A DNA stretch of 6,538 nt from Planctomycetota bacterium. GTDB lineage: Bacteria; Planctomycetota; UBA8108; UBA1146; JAJFFE01. A program made the position numbers and the translations under genes. Location: contig JAGQRC010000218.1 in assembly GCA_020425835.1 (NCBI GenBank), positions 1 to 6,538 on the forward strand, read 5' to 3'. Shown here piece after piece: positions 5,697 to 6,538 of this stretch. The notes beneath the pieces are model-generated. The model was not told the origin of the DNA. It did no database searches and saw only the letters and a list, made by a program, of their open reading frames with translations. Each line of letters starts with the position of its first letter. The first letter of the stretch is position 1.

Positions 5697-6538
5697 ATGA
5701 TTCGGACGGTACTGCTCGCGGCCTGCGCGGTTGCCCTCGTCGCCTTCGGCGGGGGCGGGGGCTCCGCCGGCACCACGGCAGCGGGCAGCGTCGCGCTCCT
5801 TCTCCGCGATGGCGCGGCGGACTACGAACACGTGTGGGTGACGCTGCACGAGGTCGAGCTGCGGAGCGCGGAGAGTGGACAGCGAGTCCTGCTGTTCTCA
5901 TCACCTTCGGGTCTCACCGTCGACATCCTCGACCTGGACGATCAGGACTTCATCCTCGATGTCATCGACGATGTTCCGGCTGGATCGTACGACCGAGTGG
6001 AGATCGAGGTCTCGTCGGTCTCCACGGAGGGTGGCCCGTGCGACGGACTGGACATCGTCGTCCCGAGTGGGCGGCTCGTTCTGAAGCCCTCCACTCCGTT
6101 CACCGTGCGCGCGGACGAAATGGTGACCCTCCGGCTCGACATCGATGCGTCGAAGTCGATCCACCTCCACCCTGCGGGAAGCTCGGGACAGTGCCTGTTC
6201 CGACCGGTCATCTTCGTGGAGGCGTTCTCAGGCGTCCCCGAGGATCGCTGCCAACGTCATCTCGAAGGAGTCGTCGCGTCCGTCTCGTCGGATCCTCCGG
6301 GGTTCTGGCTGACCACCGACTCGGGGAGTCTCGAGGTTCGACTCGACCCTGAAACGACGGTCTTCGATGCCGAGGGACTGCCGACGTCCGACGCGTTCGT
6401 CGCGATCGGTCTCACGCTGACCGTGTCGGGAAGGCTGGAAGCCTCGGGACGATTCGAGGCCGACGTCGTGGTCCACGGCTCCACGCTCTCCGTCGACGGA
6501 CGAATCGAGGCGCTCCTCGCCAGTGGATTCTCGATGAA
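5697..6538 (+). CDS. Exported DUF4382-family protein with DUF5666-like second domain (C-terminus cut by window edge)
   Basis: The frame from ATG 5697 stays open for 280 codons to the window end. GAGG lies five bases upstream. Residues 1-17 are a short hydrophobic export signal (MIRTVLLAACAVALVAF), followed by a glycine run and a small-residue linker (18-30). Residues 30-175 match the DUF4382 pattern: GSVALLLRDGAADYEHVWVT, then TVDILDLDD, VPAGSYDRVEIEV, PFTVRADEMVTLRLDIDASK and a closing LFRPVIFVEA. This all-beta domain of unknown function occurs in many bacterial surface proteins. Residues 188-260 look like a DUF5666-type small beta-barrel: LEGVVASVSSD, FWLTTDSGSLEVRLDPET, AIGLTLTVSGRLEASGRFEA. 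Both assignments are from memory of family patterns; the second is weaker. C10 could be lipidated (LAAC) but sits unusually early, and the position before the glycine run is F17 rather than Cys. Divergent from the dockerin-like gene. Function unknown, probably cell-envelope. Confidence 0.8.
   Translation, partial: MIRTVLLAACAVALVAFGGGGGSAGTTAAGSVALLLRDGAADYEHVWVTLHEVELRSAESGQRVLLFSSPSGLTVDILDLDDQDFILDVIDDVPAGSYDRVEIEVSSVSTEGGPCDGLDIVVPSGRLVLKPSTPFTVRADEMVTLRLDIDASKSIHLHPAGSSGQCLFRPVIFVEAFSGVPEDRCQRHLEGVVASVSSDPPGFWLTTDSGSLEVRLDPETTVFDAEGLPTSDAFVAIGLTLTVSGRLEASGRFEADVVVHGSTLSVDGRIEALLASGFSM

Noticed and set aside
5271..5849. N-terminal extension of the dockerin-like protein in the same frame
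   Set aside because: The signal peptide and ribosome site support the start at 5270. The extension has no recognisable features and would overlap the divergent DUF4382-type gene.
5249..6352. Plus-strand open frame of 367 codons overlapping the DUF4382-type gene
   Set aside because: The translation is extremely Arg-rich and featureless, whereas the other frame from 5697 gives a signal peptide and a recognisable domain.
1..6538. A wholly new multi-gene system, CRISPR array, mobile element or RNA gene
   Set aside because: Five of the seven genes form an ordinary pst-phoU operon. No regularly spaced repeats, transposase motifs, terminal inverted repeats, or tRNA/rRNA segments were seen.

Overview
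This is a GC-rich bacterial window built around a high-affinity phosphate import operon. Phylum cannot be fixed from the sequence alone. One neighbouring gene starts its mature protein with paired dockerin-like calcium-binding repeats of a style (…FIRGDANxDxxVDIxDAVFxLSxLF…) that I associate mainly with Planctomycetota and allied environmental lineages, so a planctomycete-like genome is my best guess (inference).

Region 1, positions 1-3873, minus strand: a canonical Pst operon transcribed right to left as pstS (phosphate-binding lipoprotein), pstC and pstA (the two permeases), pstB (ATPase) and phoU (regulator, cut by the left edge after 50 codons). pstC/pstA overlap by 4 nt (ATGA) and pstA/pstB by 1 or 4 nt, so these three are probably translationally coupled. 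pstS is set apart from pstC by 63 nt that hold a stem-loop, and phoU from pstB by 86 nt. Together PstSCAB captures periplasmic phosphate and pumps it into the cytoplasm with ATP, while PhoU normally links transporter state to a Pho two-component system. No phoB/phoR gene lies in the window.

Region 2, positions 3874-4379: about 500 nt without a convincing gene. It holds the pstS ribosome site, a perfect 12-bp inverted repeat just upstream of it, and other dyads. The pstS promoter must lie here or further upstream, but no Pho box or clear promoter was recognised.

Region 3, positions 4380-5270, minus strand: a secreted, cysteine-rich protein with an N-terminal dockerin-like repeat pair and a C-terminal domain I do not recognise.

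Region 4, positions 5271-5696: a divergent intergenic region of about 430 nt with no recognisable gene.

Region 5, positions 5697 to the right edge, plus strand: an exported DUF4382-family protein followed by a DUF5666-like beta domain, cut by the window end. Where a lipoprotein cysteine would be expected before its poly-glycine linker it has Phe.

No CRISPR array, mobile element, tRNA or rRNA was seen, and nothing here amounts to an evident new defence or metabolic system. The most checkable oddities are the leader hairpins of the pst operon and the two unusual exported proteins.
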